64,000 nucleotides of DNA from Acidobacteriota bacterium (GCA_022826755.1 JAJDUG010000030.1:1-64000); one strand, 5' to 3'; shown: positions 33,506-43,777, counted from the first letter of the stretch. Program-made: numbers and translations. The notes: generated by a model not told the origin, from the sequence alone.

Positions 33506-35248
33506 ATGAGCTTGGCGGGCGATGGCATAGAGCGGGTGAAGAGCGCTGCCGATCTGGTGCAGATCGTTGGAGAACATGTCCGGCTGCGCAAGTCAGGGAG
33601 CAACTTCATCGGGCTCTGTCCGTTTCACTCCGAGAAGACGCCGTCCTTTCACGTCCACGCGGAACGGCAATTCTTCTACTGTTTCGGCTGCCACGCCAAG
33701 GGAGACGTGATCCAGTTCGTCGAGAAGATGGAGGGGTTGACGTTTGCGGAGGCCCTTCGATGGTTGGGCGAGCGATACGGCATCCCGATAGACAGCCGGA
33801 GTCGCTCAAACGAGCGCAAGGCCGGGGAGCGCCGAATTCTTCTTGAGATTCAGGCCAGGGCCGGCCGCTACTTCCGCCGGGAACTGGCCGCTGGCGGAGC
33901 CCGGCCGGCTCAACGCTACCTGGAAGATCGGGGTCTGAGTCCGGAGAGCCGGGAGCGATTCGGCATCGGCTATGCCCCCAGGCGGTCGCAGGGGCTGCTT
34001 CAGGAGCTGAGGGCCGACTGTTCCCTGGATCAGTTGCGCCTCAGCGGGTTGATCCAGCGAAGCGAGCGGGATTCCAGCCACTATGATCGTTTTCGGGGCC
34101 GGGTGATGTTTCCCATATGGAACGAGGTGGGTAAAATCGTGGGGTTTGGAGGCCGGGCCCTGGGAGAGGAGCAGCCCAAGTACCTGAATTCGCCCGAAAC
34201 TCCCCTGTACAGCAAGAGCGGGACGCTCTACGCCCTCAACCTGGCGCGGGAATCCATCCGAAAACAGGGTCGGGCCGTTCTGGTCGAGGGCTACATGGAC
34301 TGTATCGCATTGCACCAGGCCGGGGTCGGCAATGCGGTTGCCGTCTGCGGCACCAGTCTGACCGAGGACCAGGTCCGCCTGCTTGGCCGCTTCACCAAGA
34401 AGGTGGTGGTGAATTTCGATCCCGACCAGGCCGGGGATTCGGCCACGCTTCGATCGCTGGCCCTCCTGCTGCAGGGCGGTTTCGGAGTGCGTGTGCTGGC
34501 CCTGCCCGATCGGCTCGATCCCGATGCCTACATCAGGCGCCGTGGGGCCGCCGCCTACAGGCAATTGCTGGAGCGGGCGCCCACCGACTTCGAGTATCTG
34601 CTGGTGCGCGCTAGAGAAAAGCATGCGGTGAAGACCATCGAGGGGAAGGTTGCCGCCATCGATGAATTGCTGCCCTATCTGGCCCGAGTCTCCAACCGCA
34701 TCGAGCGGGAGGAGAAGACCCGGCGGTTGGCCGAGTATTTCCAGGTGGAGGAAACTGCGGTTCGGGCGGAACTGCGCAAGGCGGCCGGCGGCGGCCGCAG
34801 GAAACCGGAGCCGGGTCGCCCTCGAAACCAGCCCTCCCTGAGCCTGGTCGAGCGGCAACTGATCAAGGTCATTCTGGACCTCGATCGGGAGGCCGGCGAA
34901 ATCGTGGATCAACTGGACCGCTCGCAGGTTCACGTGGGAATGGAGTCGGAAGGCGTCTTTAGCGCCATGGTTGCTCTCTACAGGAAAGAGGGGCGGGTAG
35001 AGGCGGAGCGCCTGCGGGAGTCGCTTTCCGGGGACCGCGAGCGGAATTGGATCAGCGAATCCGTTTTTGAGGAGGGAGATCAGCAGCAGGTCGACGGTTG
35101 TCTGGAGTGGCTGGGACGCAAGAAGGTGCAACGGGAGGTTGCCCGGCTGCAACAGCAGATCGAACAGGCTGAACGCTCCCGGGACTTTCAACTTGTTGCC
35201 AGTCTTCATTCCAAGAAAGAAAAACTCACCTTGTCCGTGGCCGGATAA
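33506..35248 (+). CDS. dnaG: DNA primase
   Basis: The 580-residue primase makes RNA primers at the replication fork. It has an N-terminal CHC2 zinc finger (Cys38, His41, Cys59, Cys62 in LCPFHSEKTPSF and FYCFGCHAKGD), the RNA-polymerase core with FGGRALGEEQPKYLNSPET, and a TOPRIM domain (LVEGYMDCIALHQAG, VVNFDPDQAG). The C-terminal helicase-binding part is short. The ATG at 33506 has GGTGAGG upstream and begins the conserved N-terminus. Upstream GTG starts add unconserved residues. It forms the macromolecular-synthesis pair with rpoD. rpsU, often first in that operon, is absent here. Confidence 0.95.
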   Translation: MSLAGDGIERVKSAADLVQIVGEHVRLRKSGSNFIGLCPFHSEKTPSFHVHAERQFFYCFGCHAKGDVIQFVEKMEGLTFAEALRWLGERYGIPIDSRSRSNERKAGERRILLEIQARAGRYFRRELAAGGARPAQRYLEDRGLSPESRERFGIGYAPRRSQGLLQELRADCSLDQLRLSGLIQRSERDSSHYDRFRGRVMFPIWNEVGKIVGFGGRALGEEQPKYLNSPETPLYSKSGTLYALNLARESIRKQGRAVLVEGYMDCIALHQAGVGNAVAVCGTSLTEDQVRLLGRFTKKVVVNFDPDQAGDSATLRSLALLLQGGFGVRVLALPDRLDPDAYIRRRGAAAYRQLLERAPTDFEYLLVRAREKHAVKTIEGKVAAIDELLPYLARVSNRIEREEKTRRLAEYFQVEETAVRAELRKAAGGGRRKPEPGRPRNQPSLSLVERQLIKVILDLDREAGEIVDQLDRSQVHVGMESEGVFSAMVALYRKEGRVEAERLRESLSGDRERNWISESVFEEGDQQQVDGCLEWLGRKKVQREVARLQQQIEQAERSRDFQLVASLHSKKEKLTLSVAG

Positions 35249-35302
35249 GGGCGCTCATGGTTGCCCCGGTCTGCCGGCGGACGGATGAGAAAAAGGATCG
35301 TC

Positions 35303-37045
<1,743 letters not shown>

Positions 37046-37046
37046 G

Positions 37047-37080
37047 CCGCCGGAGGGGCCGGCGGACCACCCCTGTTTTC
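37047..37080 (+). terminator. Possible terminator after rpoD
   Basis: The seven-base stem CCGCCGG (37047-37053) pairs with CCGGCGG (37059-37065) around a five-base AGGGG loop, directly after the rpoD stop. The following CTGTTTTCC is a poor U-tract, so termination may be partial, or the hairpin may serve processing between rpoD and the tRNA. Confidence 0.35.
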
Positions 37081-37086
37081 CAGTTC

Positions 37087-37163
37087 GGGCCCATAGCTCA
37101 GTTGGTTAGAGCCGCCGGCTCATAACCGGCCGGTCGTAGGTTCGAGTCCTACTGGGCCCACCA
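37087..37163 (+). tRNA. tRNA with anticodon CAU, probably tRNA-Ile2
   Basis: The 77-nt cloverleaf has acceptor stem GGGCCCA/TGGGCCC, D-arm TAGCTCAGTTGGTTAGAGC, anticodon loop CTCATAA (CAT), T-arm GTAGGTTCGAGTCCTAC and an encoded CCA. The CGGCTCATAACCG stem-loop followed by the CCGGTCGTAGG region resembles bacterial tRNA-Ile2, whose CAU is converted to lysidine-AU by TilS, more than elongator tRNA-Met. The identity is a judgement from resemblance. The gene call itself is firm. Confidence 0.93.
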
Positions 37164-37185
37164 TTCCTCCCTGACGGATTCACTC

Positions 37186-37911
37186 ATGCATCCGGATATT
37201 GAAAAACTCATCGAGCTTCAAGAGCTTGAAACTCGAATCCGGCATGCCACCGGCAGGCTTGCGCGGCTTCCCCGGGAGATAGCCGCCATGGAGGAGCGAT
37301 TGGGCGCCTCCAGGAGCCTGCTGGACCGGCAGGAGGCGGAGTTGGATCGAATTGCCGCCGAGCGGCGTCAGCTCGAAGGGGAAATACAGATCATCGAAGA
37401 AAGGATTTCCAAGTACCGCTCCCAGCTTTCCGATGTGAAGACCAACGAACAATACAAGGCGCTCCTGCACGAAATCGACTATCACGGTGAGCGAATCGGC
37501 AAGATGGAGGACGAGATCCTGGTCAATATGGAAAAGGAGGAGGATCTGCGGGAGGAACGGCTGCTGCTGGAGCGGCAGCTTCAGAAGGAAACTGCTCAGG
37601 TCGGTCGGGAAAAGCAGGCGGTGCGAAAAGAGATCGAGGAGACCAGGATCGAGTTGGACCGCCGCCAGCGAGAGGCCGGCGCCCTGATTGCCTTGATTGA
37701 CCCGGAGATTTACGGCACCTATCGCAAGATCGCCACGGTGCGCAAGGGTGTGGCCCTGGCTCGGGCGGCCGAGGAAAACTGCCAGGGCTGTCACGTGCGG
37801 ATTCGCCCCAGTGTGCTCGGACAGGTCATGGGGGGGAAGCAGATCGTTTACTGCGACAGTTGCGCCCGCATTCTCTACTGGCAGCCGGATGCATCCCCCG
37901 TATCGAAGTAG
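37186..37911 (+). CDS. CdsZ-like coiled-coil protein with C-terminal zinc ribbon
   Basis: The 241-residue protein is almost entirely a charged coiled coil (residues about 10-180, for example EDEILVNMEKEEDLREERLL). It ends in a four-cysteine zinc ribbon: CQGC and, about 20 residues later, CDSC. This is the C4-type zinc-ribbon regulatory family (CdsZ/DUF164-like), found widely next to RNase H or dinuclear-iron NIF3 genes. The biochemical role is poorly known. The ATG is 22 bp after tRNA-Ile2. The RNase HI-like gene begins 14 bp downstream, behind a strong GGAGGAGG, so the two are probably co-transcribed. Confidence 0.85.
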   Translation: MHPDIEKLIELQELETRIRHATGRLARLPREIAAMEERLGASRSLLDRQEAELDRIAAERRQLEGEIQIIEERISKYRSQLSDVKTNEQYKALLHEIDYHGERIGKMEDEILVNMEKEEDLREERLLLERQLQKETAQVGREKQAVRKEIEETRIELDRRQREAGALIALIDPEIYGTYRKIATVRKGVALARAAEENCQGCHVRIRPSVLGQVMGGKQIVYCDSCARILYWQPDASPVSK

Positions 37912-37925
37912 GAGGAGGACAGCGG

Positions 37926-38339
37926 TTGAAGAGCCTGGTGGCCTACGTCGACGGCGGATCGCGCGGAAATCCCGGACCCGCGGGCTACGGGGCTCACATC
38001 CTGGATGGGGAGGGCAAGATTCTGGTCAACCTCTCGGGATGCCTGGGAATCCGCAGCAACAACTACGCCGAGTATGCGGGTCTGATTGCGGCGCTCGACT
38101 ATGCCCTCGCCAACCGTTTCGAGAAGGTGACCGTCTTTGCCGATTCGGAGCTTATGGTGCGGCAGATCGGCGGAGTCTACAAGGTCAGGAGTCCCAACCT
38201 CATCGGTTCCTTCCGTAAGGCTCGCGCCCGGATCGGCCGGCTCAAGGCCTTCTCCATCCGGCACGTCTCTCGTTCCCGGAATCGGGAGGCCGACCGCCTG
38301 GCCAACCTGGCCATGGACAGGCAGGCCGGACGGGGCTAG
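37926..38339 (+). CDS. RNase HI-like (reverse-transcriptase-like RNase H fold) protein
   Basis: The 137-residue protein has the full RNase H catalytic set: Asp in AYVDGGSRGNPGPAGYG, Glu in NNYAEYAGLIAAL, Asp in VFADSELMVRQI and Asp in SRNREADRLANLA. The basic protrusion of E. coli RnhA is absent, placing it in the compact RVT_3-type group that degrades RNA of RNA-DNA hybrids. The start is TTG at 37926, chosen because GGAGGAGGAC lies at proper spacing and no ATG precedes the fold. A type 2 RNase H (rnhB) is also encoded at 42631-43242. Confidence 0.88.
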   Translation: MKSLVAYVDGGSRGNPGPAGYGAHILDGEGKILVNLSGCLGIRSNNYAEYAGLIAALDYALANRFEKVTVFADSELMVRQIGGVYKVRSPNLIGSFRKARARIGRLKAFSIRHVSRSRNREADRLANLAMDRQAGRG

Positions 38340-38349
38340 TGGCCCTTCG

Positions 38350-38398
38350 TCGTCCTTCGTGTGCCTTCGTGGATAACTCTTTTTTTCTGTTGTTTCAG
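38350..38398 (+). repeat. 49-bp dispersed repeat, copy 2
   Basis: This copy matches 1008-1056 with three mismatches over 49 bases. It fills most of the 81-bp gap between the RNase HI-like gene and the convergent mqnA gene. Its C-rich ends and T-run do not form a clear hairpin terminator. Confidence 0.8.
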
Positions 38399-38420
38399 AC
38401 GAAGGGCTCTGGCGCTGCCC

Positions 38421-39302
38421 TCAATCACTCCTCCCTGGAGGGGGAGTCGAGTCGGAAGGAGAAGGCTGATATCGAGGTGGCTTGGGGGGCGCGCCGGTCC
38501 CGCTCGGCTGGACGAATTGCAGGGGTTTGGTTTCCGCGATCAGCTTCATCTCCCGGGCCAGCCGGTAGAAGTGGCGCAACCCGTCCAGGTTTTCCTCGTC
38601 CAGCGAGTAATCGATGCAGCGGGTAAGATAGGAGTGAATCTGCTCGGTGGGCATCCCCAGTTGGCGGGATTGCTGGCGGACGATGTCGTCCAGGTGGGCC
38701 CGGCCGTAGCGGTAGGATTCCTCGAAGGGGGAGCTGCCCACCATCCCGCTATCCGCGCGGCATGCCCAGAAGGCGAACACAAAGGGCTTGCCGGTTTCCT
38801 CCAGCCAGGCGTCCGACAGATCGCAGCGGTACAGTCCGGCGGTATCGGCGGTCAGGGCGGCGTCGCCGATCAGAAGCGCGGCGTCACGCCGGCGCAACAT
38901 GGAGGCCAGGTCCGGCTCATGGGAATGGAGGGTCGGATCGAGTTGAAATCTCATCCGCAGCAGTATGCGGAGGAGGGTCACCGAGGTTCTTGAGGATCGA
39001 TCCAGGGCCACGGTCCTGATCCGGGACCACGGCACTTTGCTGACCAGCAGGACGCTTCGGACGCTTCCCTTGGAGGCCACCGAGAGATTGGGGATGATTC
39101 CGAGGTCCGGGATGCGTTGGTATTCGATGGCGGGGATCAGACCGATATCCACCGATCCGGCCGCTATCTTGTCGGCGCACAGCGCGGGCGGCGAGAAGTC
39201 CAGCTCGAAACGGCCTTTCGGCCGGTTTTGGATAAAGCCCCAGGACAGCGGCAGCGCATTGAGGTAGCCGACGATCGAGAGCTTGAGTTTCCTCACCCGC
39301 AC
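38421..39302 (-). CDS. mqnA: Chorismate dehydratase of the futalosine menaquinone pathway
   Basis: The 293-residue protein of the periplasmic-binding-like MqnA/MqnD fold converts chorismate to 3-enolpyruvyl-benzoate, the entry to futalosine-dependent menaquinone synthesis. Family blocks are LSIVGYLNALPLSWGF, the SVDIGLIPAIEYQRI segment, LLVSKVPWSRIRTVALD, DAALLIGDAAL, and FVFAFWACRADSG. The start appears to be GTG at 39302. The last 30 residues are proline- and serine-rich and unconserved. No other mqn genes are in the window. The presence of mqnA suggests that the organism uses the futalosine route instead of MenA-H. Confidence 0.88.
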   Translation of the reverse strand: MRVRKLKLSIVGYLNALPLSWGFIQNRPKGRFELDFSPPALCADKIAAGSVDIGLIPAIEYQRIPDLGIIPNLSVASKGSVRSVLLVSKVPWSRIRTVALDRSSRTSVTLLRILLRMRFQLDPTLHSHEPDLASMLRRRDAALLIGDAALTADTAGLYRCDLSDAWLEETGKPFVFAFWACRADSGMVGSSPFEESYRYGRAHLDDIVRQQSRQLGMPTEQIHSYLTRCIDYSLDEENLDGLRHFYRLAREMKLIAETKPLQFVQPSGTGAPPKPPRYQPSPSDSTPPPGRSD

Positions 39303-39704
39303 ATTTTAGCCCGCATTTCCCCCCGGGACGCACCTGTATTGTCAGAGACTGTCTATTTTCAAACCGTTATGGGTCCTTTTGGGGGTGGCAAGAGAAACGG
39401 ACGGTGCCGGGCATGCCCTGGCTGGTCTTTTTGCCTCCAGCGCGCACAGGCTCCCTCGACCGTAGAAACCGCTGCGCTCTTCGGTCGCGAGCACGCCCTG
39501 GAGAAAACAATCCTGCGCCATGATCATGCCTCCTGGTGAGAAATGCGGGCTGGCCGCTTTCAGGAACCACGGAAAGCGGCGTTCCTGAATCGGCGGCGGC
39601 GGACCGCGCCGGGCGATTCCGGAAGCGGGAGGGGGAGAAACCTGCAGTGGCGGGAGCTTTTCCAGTATAATTCCGGTCGAGGAGTCGTTCAGCCTGGAGG
39701 CAAA
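39303..39704. other. Divergent intergenic region between mqnA and ctpA
   Basis: This 402-bp gap contains no convincing gene. Small frames exist on both strands but lack ribosome binding sites and recognisable motifs. A TATAAT at 39666-39671 faces ctpA (separate entry). A TTGTCAGAGACTGTCTATTTT segment around 39340 is AT-rich and could be part of another promoter, but no clear pair was found. Confidence 0.5.
39642..39671 (+). promoter_or_regulatory. Candidate promoter of ctpA
   Basis: A perfect -10 hexamer TATAAT occupies 39666-39671, 33 bases before the ctpA ATG. The best upstream partner, CTGCAG at 39642, is a weak -35 at 18-bp spacing. A strong CTGGAGG ribosome binding site lies between the promoter and the start. 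Confidence 0.35.
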
Positions 39705-40919
39705 ATGAGCTACCGCAACAAGTTCCTGGTGATTCTGGTCTCAACCGTGCTGGTGTTCTATTCCGTGGTAGGCGGGCTGCTGGGGAGAGACGGCGGCGGC
39801 GAAGGCTATGCGCCGCTCAGCATCTTCATCGAGGTGCTGGGCAAGATCCAGGGGGTTTACGTAGAGGATCCGAATCTCTCCAAGGTGATGCACGGGGCCC
39901 TGATGGGCCTGCTGGAGTCTCTGGATCCCTACAGCACCTATCTGACGGCTGAGGAATATCGCCGGTACCGAAACACCAGGACCAGCGGCGACGGCGACAT
40001 CGGGCTGGATCTGTCCAAGGAAAGGTCGCTCGGGTATATCTGGGTCATTCACCCGATCGAAGGGAGCGCGGCCGAAGAGTCGGGAGTGAAACCGGGCGAC
40101 ATCATTGAGTCCATCGATGGAGTCACCACCCGCAACATCGGCCTGATTCAGGCCGGGTACCTGCTTTCCGGAGATGTCGGCTCCAAGGTGGAGCTCAAGA
40201 TCCGGCGGCTCGGGCGATCCGAGCCGGTGCTGATGTCGGTGTCGAGGGAGCGCAGTCAACCCCCTTCGGTCCGGGGACGCCTGCTGAAAGGCGACATCGG
40301 CTACCTGCGAATTCCCCGCTTTGTGGAGGGAGTGAGCGCCGCCACCCGTGAAAGATTGAAGAGCCTGGAAGCCCAGGGAGCCCGGAAGCTCGTGCTGGAT
40401 CTCCGCAATTGCGGGGGTGAGGCCTTCGAGGAGGGGGTTGGGGTCGCCAACCTGTTCCTGGACCACGGGGTGATCGCCTACTCCGAGGGACAGAAATCTC
40501 CCAGGAAGGAGTTCGTGGCCGACCCGGGCAAGGTTGCCTCGAGGTTGCCGCTGGCAGTGCTTCAGGACAAGGGCAGCGCCTCGGCGGCCGAGATCGTGTC
40601 GGTGGCCATCAAGGAAAATCGAAGAGGAGACATCATCGGCGTCCGCAGCTTCGGCAAGGCCTCCGTCCAGGAGCTCTTTGCCCTTCCCGGAGGCGCGGCC
40701 GTGTCGCTTTCGGTCTACAAGTACTACTCTCAATCGGGCCAGGTGATACAGGCCCGGGGCGTGGCTCCCGACCACGAAGTGGCCGGGGCTTCAGTCCATC
40801 CCGCCTCCGCAGAGGCTCCCGACGGACCCGATTCCGGACCGAAAGAAGAAGACCCGCAACTTAAAAAAGCCATCGAGATTCTCAACGCGCCCGCCGTCCC
40901 CGAGCGTGAGGCTGCCTGA
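39705..40919 (+). CDS. ctpA: S41-family C-terminal processing protease
   Basis: The 404-residue exported serine protease has an N-terminal membrane anchor or signal segment (FLVILVSTVLVFYSVVGGLL). A PDZ domain covers about 105-185 (IWVIHPIEGSAAEESGVKPG). The S41 catalytic core has the nucleophile in GSASAAEIVS (about Ser290) and the general-base lysine in GVRSFGKASVQ (about Lys318). The family cleaves C-terminal tails of envelope proteins and murein hydrolases. The ATG at 39705 follows GGAGGCAAA. The tail after about 370 is low-complexity. The stop lies 10 bp from the convergent rraA-like stop. Confidence 0.9.
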   Translation: MSYRNKFLVILVSTVLVFYSVVGGLLGRDGGGEGYAPLSIFIEVLGKIQGVYVEDPNLSKVMHGALMGLLESLDPYSTYLTAEEYRRYRNTRTSGDGDIGLDLSKERSLGYIWVIHPIEGSAAEESGVKPGDIIESIDGVTTRNIGLIQAGYLLSGDVGSKVELKIRRLGRSEPVLMSVSRERSQPPSVRGRLLKGDIGYLRIPRFVEGVSAATRERLKSLEAQGARKLVLDLRNCGGEAFEEGVGVANLFLDHGVIAYSEGQKSPRKEFVADPGKVASRLPLAVLQDKGSASAAEIVSVAIKENRRGDIIGVRSFGKASVQELFALPGGAAVSLSVYKYYSQSGQVIQARGVAPDHEVAGASVHPASAEAPDGPDSGPKEEDPQLKKAIEILNAPAVPEREAA

Positions 40920-40929
40920 GCCACGGGAT

Positions 40930-41697
40930 TCAGACAAGACAAGCCTGCGCCTCTTCCCTCAGCCCGTCGATATCGGATCTCATCTTTTTCATGGCTTCGG
41001 CATAGCCTGCCGGAGTCGCCGTGGGTGAGTTCAGGTAGTCCAGCACATTCTGCTCCGCCTGTATGAAGGGCCGGCAAAAATCCAGCAGGTAGGGAGCAAT
41101 GCGATCGGGGATCGAAACCACGCCGTTGCCGTCGGCATGAATCAGATCCCCCGGATGGACCTGCAGTCCGCCCACGACCACCGGCAGGTGGAAGTCCACA
41201 AACCGGCAGTAGCCGTGGGAGACCACGATGGAGGAGGCCCAGCAGGGGAATCGCAATTCACGGACCTGTTCGATGTCCCGTCCCGCTCCGCTGGTGATGA
41301 TGCCGGTGAATCCGAAGGTTTGAAAGGCGGTGACCATCACTTCGCCGTAAGTGGCCGCCCGGGGCGTCTCGTCCATGTCCTGCACCACCATGATCCTGGG
41401 CGCGGGCAGGGAGGCGGCGTCCTGCATGAGCTGTCCCATTCCCGCATAGGAATCTCCCTTCCCGGCCGGAAAGCCGGAGCGGTAGGTTCCGGTGACGGCG
41501 TAGCCGACGACCGGGGGCAACTCCGGATAGATGGCCTTCAGCGAATGGTTGCTGAAGCCGGCGGCTCGGGAGCGCAGGTTGAACAGCTCGATGACGTTGG
41601 CGATGGTCGGCGAATCGAACTGCGTGAGTTCCTCCAGCTTGCTGCCGCCGAGCGGGGGCGTGCTGCCGGAGGCTTGGTTGTGAGCGGATGGGTTCAT
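40930..41697 (-). CDS. RraA-like family protein (HMG/CHA aldolase or RNase E regulator fold)
   Basis: The 255-residue protein has the RraA swivelling fold. SPTIANVIE opens the domain, GYAVTGTYRSG follows, the AGRDIEQVRELRFPC block sits where the aldolase active-site Arg/Asp occur, and VHPGDLIHADGNGVVSIP is the hallmark. Members include the RNase E inhibitor RraA and class II aldolases acting on 4-carboxy-4-hydroxy-2-oxoadipate, and the ranges overlap. With no RNase E gene in view, an aldolase or oxaloacetate decarboxylase role is equally possible. About 20 disordered residues precede the fold. The gene is the last of the minus-strand block, 54 bp after thiE. Confidence 0.82.
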   Translation of the reverse strand: MNPSAHNQASGSTPPLGGSKLEELTQFDSPTIANVIELFNLRSRAAGFSNHSLKAIYPELPPVVGYAVTGTYRSGFPAGKGDSYAGMGQLMQDAASLPAPRIMVVQDMDETPRAATYGEVMVTAFQTFGFTGIITSGAGRDIEQVRELRFPCWASSIVVSHGYCRFVDFHLPVVVGGLQVHPGDLIHADGNGVVSIPDRIAPYLLDFCRPFIQAEQNVLDYLNSPTATPAGYAEAMKKMRSDIDGLREEAQACLV

Positions 41698-41751
41698 GGG
41701 TAATCTCCTCCTTCAGTATGGCGTAACCCCACCGATAGCGCATTGTCCGGC

Positions 41752-42378
41752 TCAACCGGAGGGGGCCGCCCTGCGCGATGATATGGCCGAAACCAGGCTG
41801 CCCAGAGCAGGTTCGGGACGCTGAAAAAGCCGAATGCCGGCGATCCCCGCGGCACCCTGCTTGAGACAGTCCGGGTAGTTGTGAAGATCGATCCCTCCCA
41901 GGGCGAAAATCGGTCGGTTCGATCGCCGGACGGCCTCCCCCAAGGCCGACGGTGTGACCGGAGGTCCGTATTGTCGTTTGGAAGGGGTTGCGAAGACGGG
42001 GCCGAAAACCAGGTAGTCGGCTCCCCGGCGGAGAGCCTCGTCCACTTCCAACCCGTTGTGGGTGGAGACTCCGATCAGAAATTCCCTCTTTGAAACCCGG
42101 GTCCGAACGGCATCGGCCGGCAGGGAGGCCTGCGCCAGGTGGACCCCGTGCAGGTCGGCCGCCAGCGCTATGTCCAGGCGGTCATTGATCAGGATCCTGG
42201 TGCTGCCACCCCGAGCCATGGCTCGTGCTTGCATGGCGAGCCGGTACAATTCCCGAGCCGGCAGGTCCTTTTCCCGAATCTGAATAAAATCGACTCCCGC
42301 GCAGATGCCCCGACGGATTTGTTGAAGGAGGGGGACCTCTGAGGTCTTGCGGTCCGTGATGCAGTAGGTCCATGCCAT
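41752..42378 (-). CDS. thiE: Thiamine phosphate synthase (ThiE/TenI fold)
   Basis: The 208-residue TIM-barrel protein joins hydroxymethylpyrimidine and thiazole phosphates in thiamine synthesis. Signatures include VDFIQIREKD, RILINDRLDIALA, GVHLAQASL, and YLVFGPVFATPSKRQYG, followed by the ALGGI phosphate loop. The active-site residues of ThiE appear kept, so ThiE is preferred over TenI, although paralogues confuse the two. The ATG follows directly on the TAG stop of the small membrane protein gene, with no spacing. No thiamine riboswitch was seen, consistent with its place deep in the rpsP-rnhB operon. Confidence 0.85.
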   Translation of the reverse strand: MAWTYCITDRKTSEVPLLQQIRRGICAGVDFIQIREKDLPARELYRLAMQARAMARGGSTRILINDRLDIALAADLHGVHLAQASLPADAVRTRVSKREFLIGVSTHNGLEVDEALRRGADYLVFGPVFATPSKRQYGPPVTPSALGEAVRRSNRPIFALGGIDLHNYPDCLKQGAAGIAGIRLFQRPEPALGSLVSAISSRRAAPSG

Positions 42379-42630
42379 CTATTTGGCGTTGAGTTGGGCC
42401 AGGGTCGCCTTGAAGTGAATGGCCTCCCACAGGCCGATGCCGATGTCGACGATGCCCAAACCGGACACGGCCCCGCGAAAATAGTTGCTGAGCACCACCT
42501 GTTTCATCGGGGGGAGGTAGTGCAGGAAGAGATTGCGCTCCCAGTAGGGTGTCCAGGGGAAGATCAGGAGGAAGAGGCCGAGCTCGAAGCAAAAGAATAT
42601 AAAGACGATAACCAGGATCTTGTTAGCCAT
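42379..42630 (-). CDS. Small two-helix membrane protein of unknown function
   Basis: The 83-residue protein is not recognised as a named family. Residues about 4-25 (ILVIVFIFFCFELGLFLLIF) form a transmembrane helix. A second, weaker hydrophobic stretch lies at about 55-70 (AVSGLGIVDIGIGLWEAI). The intervening PWTPYWERN and YFRGAVSGLGIVDI segments look conserved-protein-like. The gene fits exactly between rnhB and thiE, touching both, and codon use resembles its neighbours, so it is probably real and translationally coupled. Confidence 0.7.
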   Translation of the reverse strand: MANKILVIVFIFFCFELGLFLLIFPWTPYWERNLFLHYLPPMKQVVLSNYFRGAVSGLGIVDIGIGLWEAIHFKATLAQLNAK

Positions 42631-43242
42631 TCACCGACTCTTGCCGTTCTTCAATCCTTCTCCCGGGTCATCGTTGTCGACTCCGCAGGCGGGACCCGTT
42701 GAATCCAGACCGCAGACACCCCGAAAGCTGGCGCGGTGGAGGGGAGTCGGTCCCAGCAGCTTCAGGGCATCCCGATGCTTCCGGGTGCCGTATCCCATGT
42801 TGTTTCTCAGGTCATAACCCGGGTACCGCGCGTCCAGGTCCACGATCAAGCGGTCCCTGGCGACCTTGGCCAGGATCGAGGCGGCCGCGATAGAGAGGGA
42901 GCGCCGGTCTCCTCCCACGATGGACTGCTGGGGCAAGGGAACCGGCACGACCATATCGCCGTCGCACAGCAGATAGTCCGGCCTTGTTTCCAGCTTTTCG
43001 ACAGCCAGATGCATGGCTCTGCGGGTTGCTTCCAGGATGTTGATCCGATCGATGGTGGATGAGTCCACGAAGGCGACCGCGGATGCTTCAGCCGTCATTC
43101 GGATTTCATCGGCCAGTTTCAACCGCCGCCGGGGACTCAGTGTCTTGGAGTCGTTGATTCCAGGGGGGATGCGCTGGGGGTTCATGATCACGGCGGCGGC
43201 GCAAACGGGGCCGAACAGGGCTCCGCGGCCCACCTCGTCCAA
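42631..43242 (-). CDS. rnhB: Ribonuclease HII
   Basis: The enzyme removes ribonucleotides from DNA. Active-site residues are present: DEVGRG, Asp in LLCDGDMVV, and Asp in SILAKVARDRL. The coordinates give the most conservative frame, from TTG at 43242, but that start falls just before the catalytic DEVGRG. In-frame sequence upstream reads NLNFEVHAQGCGFRRIAG, which looks like a normal RNase HII N-terminus, so the true start lies further upstream. No ATG or GTG was found there. Candidates are CTG at 43347 (GAGG five bases upstream, 238 residues) or ATT at 43434 overlapping the rplS stop. It is part of the rpsP-rplS operon, the usual location for rnhB. Confidence 0.85.
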   Translation of the reverse strand: MDEVGRGALFGPVCAAAVIMNPQRIPPGINDSKTLSPRRRLKLADEIRMTAEASAVAFVDSSTIDRINILEATRRAMHLAVEKLETRPDYLLCDGDMVVPVPLPQQSIVGGDRRSLSIAAASILAKVARDRLIVDLDARYPGYDLRNNMGYGTRKHRDALKLLGPTPLHRASFRGVCGLDSTGPACGVDNDDPGEGLKNGKSR

Positions 43243-43429
43243 CCCGGCGATTCTGCGGAAGCCGCAGCCCTGGGCGTGGACTTCGAAGTTTAGATTACAG
43301 TGGGCTGTGCGGGCCTGGTGGGTGGGGTAGGTGGACGCAAGCGGCAGGAGTGCCTCGCAGAAAAAGTCCGGATGGTCCGCAGGCTCCGGGGGAATCTCCC
43401 GAACTCCCTGCCGGCGGAAGCGCTCCGGT

Positions 43430-43777
43430 TCAATAGTCTCTGAGTTCCTTGATTTTGGCTGCTTTTCCTCGGCGGCTGCGGAGGTAGTAGAGTTTGGCTC
43501 TCCGCACGCGACCTTTTCGCACTCGCTCGATCTTGTCGATGATGGGAGAGTGCAAGGGAAAAATCCGTTCCACTCCCTGCCCGAAGGATGTCTTTCTGAC
43601 GGTGAAGGAAGACCGGAGGTCGCCGTCCTTCCTGGCGATCACGGCGCCTTCGAATACCTGTACCCGTTGCTTCTCCCCTTCCCTGATTTTCACATGCACC
43701 CGGACCGTGTCTCCCACCCGGAATTCGGGATGGTCGGTGCGCAACCGGCTCTGTTCCAACTCGCTCAAGGAATGCAT
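43430..43777 (-). CDS. rplS: 50S ribosomal protein L19
   Basis: The 115-residue protein is of the length usual for L19, which sits at the 30S-50S interface. Typical blocks are [60 protein letters not shown] and the basic tail [17 protein letters not shown]. It follows trmD by 21 bp in the conserved rpsP-rimM-trmD-rplS order. Confidence 0.97.
   Translation of the reverse strand: MHSLSELEQSRLRTDHPEFRVGDTVRVHVKIREGEKQRVQVFEGAVIARKDGDLRSSFTVRKTSFGQGVERIFPLHSPIIDKIERVRKGRVRRAKLYYLRSRRGKAAKIKELRDY

Noticed and set aside
39342-39527. 61-codon minus-strand frame upstream of ctpA
   Set aside because: There is no ribosome binding site or motif, and the composition is that of random intergenic sequence.
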